Shown here: piece by piece, positions 5,115 to 7,141 of the stretch
Layout of the letters: the number at the start of each line of letters is the position of its first letter
How positions within the stretch are numbered: position 1 is the stretch's first letter
From: Lunatibacter sp035460985
Lineage (GTDB): Bacteria > Bacteroidota > Bacteroidia > Cytophagales > Cyclobacteriaceae
Direction of reading: 5' to 3'
DNA length: 7,141 bases
Assembly (NCBI GenBank): GCA_035460985.1
Contig: DATHWC010000384.1
Coordinates: 1-7,141 of the forward strand
Program-made: the position numbers and the translations under genes
Notes under the pieces: generated by a model
Told to the model about the DNA's origin: nothing
What the model saw: the letters and a program-made list of their open reading frames with translations, nothing else
Databases searched by the model: none

Positions 5115-7141
5115 TTATAAAGACTGTATATATATTACCAAAGATTGGATATCATTTTCCGTAAGTACGCCTAGAAACGACGGCATACCCTCATCAAACC
5201 CTTTGACTATTTTTTCACTTGGTGCTACGATTGACTCTTTAAGGTATGATGCATCTGCTATTGTGGACGTACCATCCTTAAATTCCCGCTCCGAACCATA
5301 TATCCCCTGCATGCCCGGGCCGATCTTTCCGTCGTTAATTCCGTCAATGGAATGACATGCATTACAGTTCATCTTTGTATATAGGTCTTTGCCACGCTCT
5401 AAGGTGGGCTTTAAGTCTTCCATATTAGAAACAGAAGAAATATTGGCCGAAGCTAGAAGCATGTCAAAGTCTAACTCTTTAAACCCTTCAGAGAGTAAGT
5501 TGGGTGCCGCAATATCGTTAACAGTCAACCAGAGTTTATCATCTATTTCCATTCCGGAAGTGCTTAAAAGTGAATAACCAACCTCCATCTGCTGCACTTC
5601 GGTCATCGTGGGAACAACCAAGAATACGGCCTTTTTATCCTCAGACAACTGCACATCCAAAATCGGAAGCTGTTCTTCCCCATTCTCGCCATCCAATTTA
5701 AAATGGCCTGATCCGTATTTTTCAGTTCGAAGATAATTCCATCTTTTCACCGTATAATTTGATGGATCCAGAGCCGCTTCTCCCTGAAGCGTAGTGGCAA
5801 AACGAATCATTATTCCAGCATCCCTGGCCTGAAATTTCTCCGGAAGATGACTTTCTTTTCCGGTGTAGCGTAATCTTAACATCGCACTTAATGTCTCCGA
5901 ATTGTGACCCCAAAGGGAAAATCCTGTAATATACATCAATCCATCTCCGGGGTTCATTTCAGCTTTCATGGTGGGCGCCGGGAAATCAGCCTCAATTACC
6001 GTGACCGCTCCCTGTAGCGCCTTTCCCGTATCGTCAACCAACACTTGAAACAATCCCGGTCTACCGTATGAAAGATGCACCAGATTACCATTAAGCGGAC
6101 CCATTTCATCGCTATGAACCCAAACCTGGCTTACACCGGATCGGTCCTCCGCATGAGGTATCCATACCAAGGGGGGAGTTATTTCGGGAATTTCCGCACG
6201 GTGCGCAGTAGCTGGCACGCCATAATAATCGCCCTGTTTGATGGCCATGATGGGTGTGGAAGGCATATAATGTCCCTGCTGATCAGAACCTGTCAGAAAC
6301 CCTGTTTTTGGATCAATGCCCAAATAAGGTCCCCGGAAGCCGGAAGCAACTTGTGACATGGAACGCCCATCTGCTGAAATTTTATGCACGGCACCCCCGT
6401 GTTGGGATCCGGCGCGGAAACCCATAATGGCCTTGGGTGAGGAAGTTTCAGGTCCCATATCCAAGGCTCCAAATTTGGCTATATAAAATCCCCCGGCAGG
6501 ATCAACGACCATATCACTGGCCCATTCCCGGGTTTCAATAGACTGTGCCATCAGGTTGGAGAAATTTTCGTAAAAATCCGCCTCCCCGTCACCATTCAGA
6601 TCATGGAGTCTTACTATTCCTTCTTTCCCATATACATAGATTTCCCCATCTACTACGGCTATGGATTGAGGTTCATAAAAGCCAGAAGCAAAGCGTTTCC
6701 AAGAAAGTTTATCCAAGTTCTTGCTAATCCCATCCAATATCCAAACATCCCCTTCGAAGGTAACAACCGCAGCTTTCTTACTATTAAAAAAAGCCATATC
6801 CACCACCCGCACATTTCGGCTCCAAGGATTGGGAACAGGTAATGTTAACTTATCCGTGACAAATAGTGCGGTATCCGGAGCTAATTGGCCCTTTGTAAGC
6901 ACCTTTTCTTTCCAGCGGGATTGGCTGCCTCGCTCAACCTTCGGCAAGGAGGTATCCATTTGCGAACTAAGTGTCTCGACGTGCTGCTGATTTTCCGAAG
7001 CTCCGTGCCAGACACCAACCGAAAATTCTCGGGATTTACTATCCGCAGGAATGGAAAGGTATATGTAGCGGTTGTCTTTGATCAAAATTTCACTACCCGA
7101 GGAGGTTCCGACCAAGGAAACGGCGGTTACCAAATTTGCAT
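5115..7141 (-). CDS. beta-propeller protein with C-terminal cytochrome c domain, PVC-type dehydrogenase-like (5' end missing)
   Basis: The frame stays open to the right edge. A TTG at 7131-7133 is in frame but no signal peptide follows and codons continue upstream (Ala-Asn), so I treat the start as lying outside the window. Counting from that TTG, 672 residues are visible. Residues of about 85-430 are repetitive beta-strand sequence typical of sugar-dehydrogenase-like propellers, with a calcium-loop-like DLNGDGEADF at 178-187. A Greek-key-like region follows at about 430-550. The C-terminal 95 residues are a class I cytochrome c: CNACH at 590-594 (bases 5352-5366) covalently binds haem through both cysteines with His as a ligand, and Met650 in EGMPSF is the likely sixth ligand. 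Such proteins are exported because haem attachment occurs in the periplasm. Expected role: oxidising or sensing a carbohydrate-like compound and passing electrons to the respiratory chain. The propeller substrate is unknown. Confidence 0.88.
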   Translation of the reverse strand, partial: ANLVTAVSLVGTSSGSEILIKDNRYIYLSIPADSKSREFSVGVWHGASENQQHVETLSSQMDTSLPKVERGSQSRWKEKVLTKGQLAPDTALFVTDKLTLPVPNPWSRNVRVVDMAFFNSKKAAVVTFEGDVWILDGISKNLDKLSWKRFASGFYEPQSIAVVDGEIYVYGKEGIVRLHDLNGDGEADFYENFSNLMAQSIETREWASDMVVDPAGGFYIAKFGALDMGPETSSPKAIMGFRAGSQHGGAVHKISADGRSMSQVASGFRGPYLGIDPKTGFLTGSDQQGHYMPSTPIMAIKQGDYYGVPATAHRAEIPEITPPLVWIPHAEDRSGVSQVWVHSDEMGPLNGNLVHLSYGRPGLFQVLVDDTGKALQGAVTVIEADFPAPTMKAEMNPGDGLMYITGFSLWGHNSETLSAMLRLRYTGKESHLPEKFQARDAGIMIRFATTLQGEAALDPSNYTVKRWNYLRTEKYGSGHFKLDGENGEEQLPILDVQLSEDKKAVFLVVPTMTEVQQMEVGYSLLSTSGMEIDDKLWLTVNDIAAPNLLSEGFKELDFDMLLASANISSVSNMEDLKPTLERGKDLYTKMNCNACHSIDGINDGKIGPGMQGIYGSEREFKDGTSTIADASYLKESIVAPSEKIVKGFDEGMPSFLGVLTENDIQSLVIYIQSL

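Noticed and set aside
7131..7133. TTG as start codon of the propeller-cytochrome gene
   Set aside because: The frame remains open upstream to the window edge, and the sequence after the TTG is not a signal peptide although the cytochrome domain requires export; the true start is almost certainly outside.
7139..7141. ATG on the minus strand at the very edge
   Set aside because: It is in a different frame from the propeller-cytochrome gene and meets a stop within a few codons.

Overview
The window looks like a chromosomal stretch from a member of the Bacteroidota, probably a Cytophagia/Cyclobacteriaceae-like environmental bacterium. The genes have A-rich leaders without clear Shine-Dalgarno sequences. 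Upstream regions carry hexamer-poor, TAnnTTTG-like promoter elements. The proteins are of a kind common in that phylum: Tat-exported Gfo/Idh/MocA oxidoreductases, a secreted M81 peptidase and a propeller-cytochrome c protein. This assignment is inferred from style and has not been confirmed by any search. I see no tRNA, rRNA, CRISPR array, insertion sequence or phage gene.

Layout: (1) 1-538, minus strand, the N-terminal part of a Tat-exported Gfo/Idh/MocA oxidoreductase that runs off the left edge. (2) 539-808, a divergent intergenic region with candidate promoters for both flanking genes. (3) 809-1918, plus strand, a bile acid:sodium symporter (BASS) family transporter. (4) 1929-3506, minus strand, a secreted M81 (microcystinase C/MlrC-like) metallopeptidase, convergent with the BASS gene and only 10 bp away. 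(5) 3507-3804, a second divergent intergenic region, very AT-rich near the M81 gene, with a 19-bp inverted repeat around a 5-base loop. (6) 3805-5091, plus strand, a Tat-exported protein of unknown function that looks like a Gfo/Idh/MocA scaffold without the dinucleotide-binding glycine motif. (7) 5115-7141, minus strand, a large beta-propeller protein with a C-terminal cytochrome c domain, cut by the right edge.

The strands alternate (- + - + -), so the window has no multi-gene operon. It has two divergent promoter regions and two tight convergent tails. Four of the five products are predicted or likely to act outside the cytoplasm, and the fifth is an inner-membrane symporter. A working inference is a periplasmic catabolic neighbourhood in which a hydrolase and exported dehydrogenase-like proteins process small organic or amide-linked compounds, electrons leave through the cytochrome c domain, and BASS imports an organic anion. 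The substrate cannot be read from the sequence.

The least conventional items are the exported Rossmann-like protein lacking GxGxxG, the long near-perfect inverted repeat upstream of the M81 gene, and the extra N-terminal membrane region of the BASS protein.
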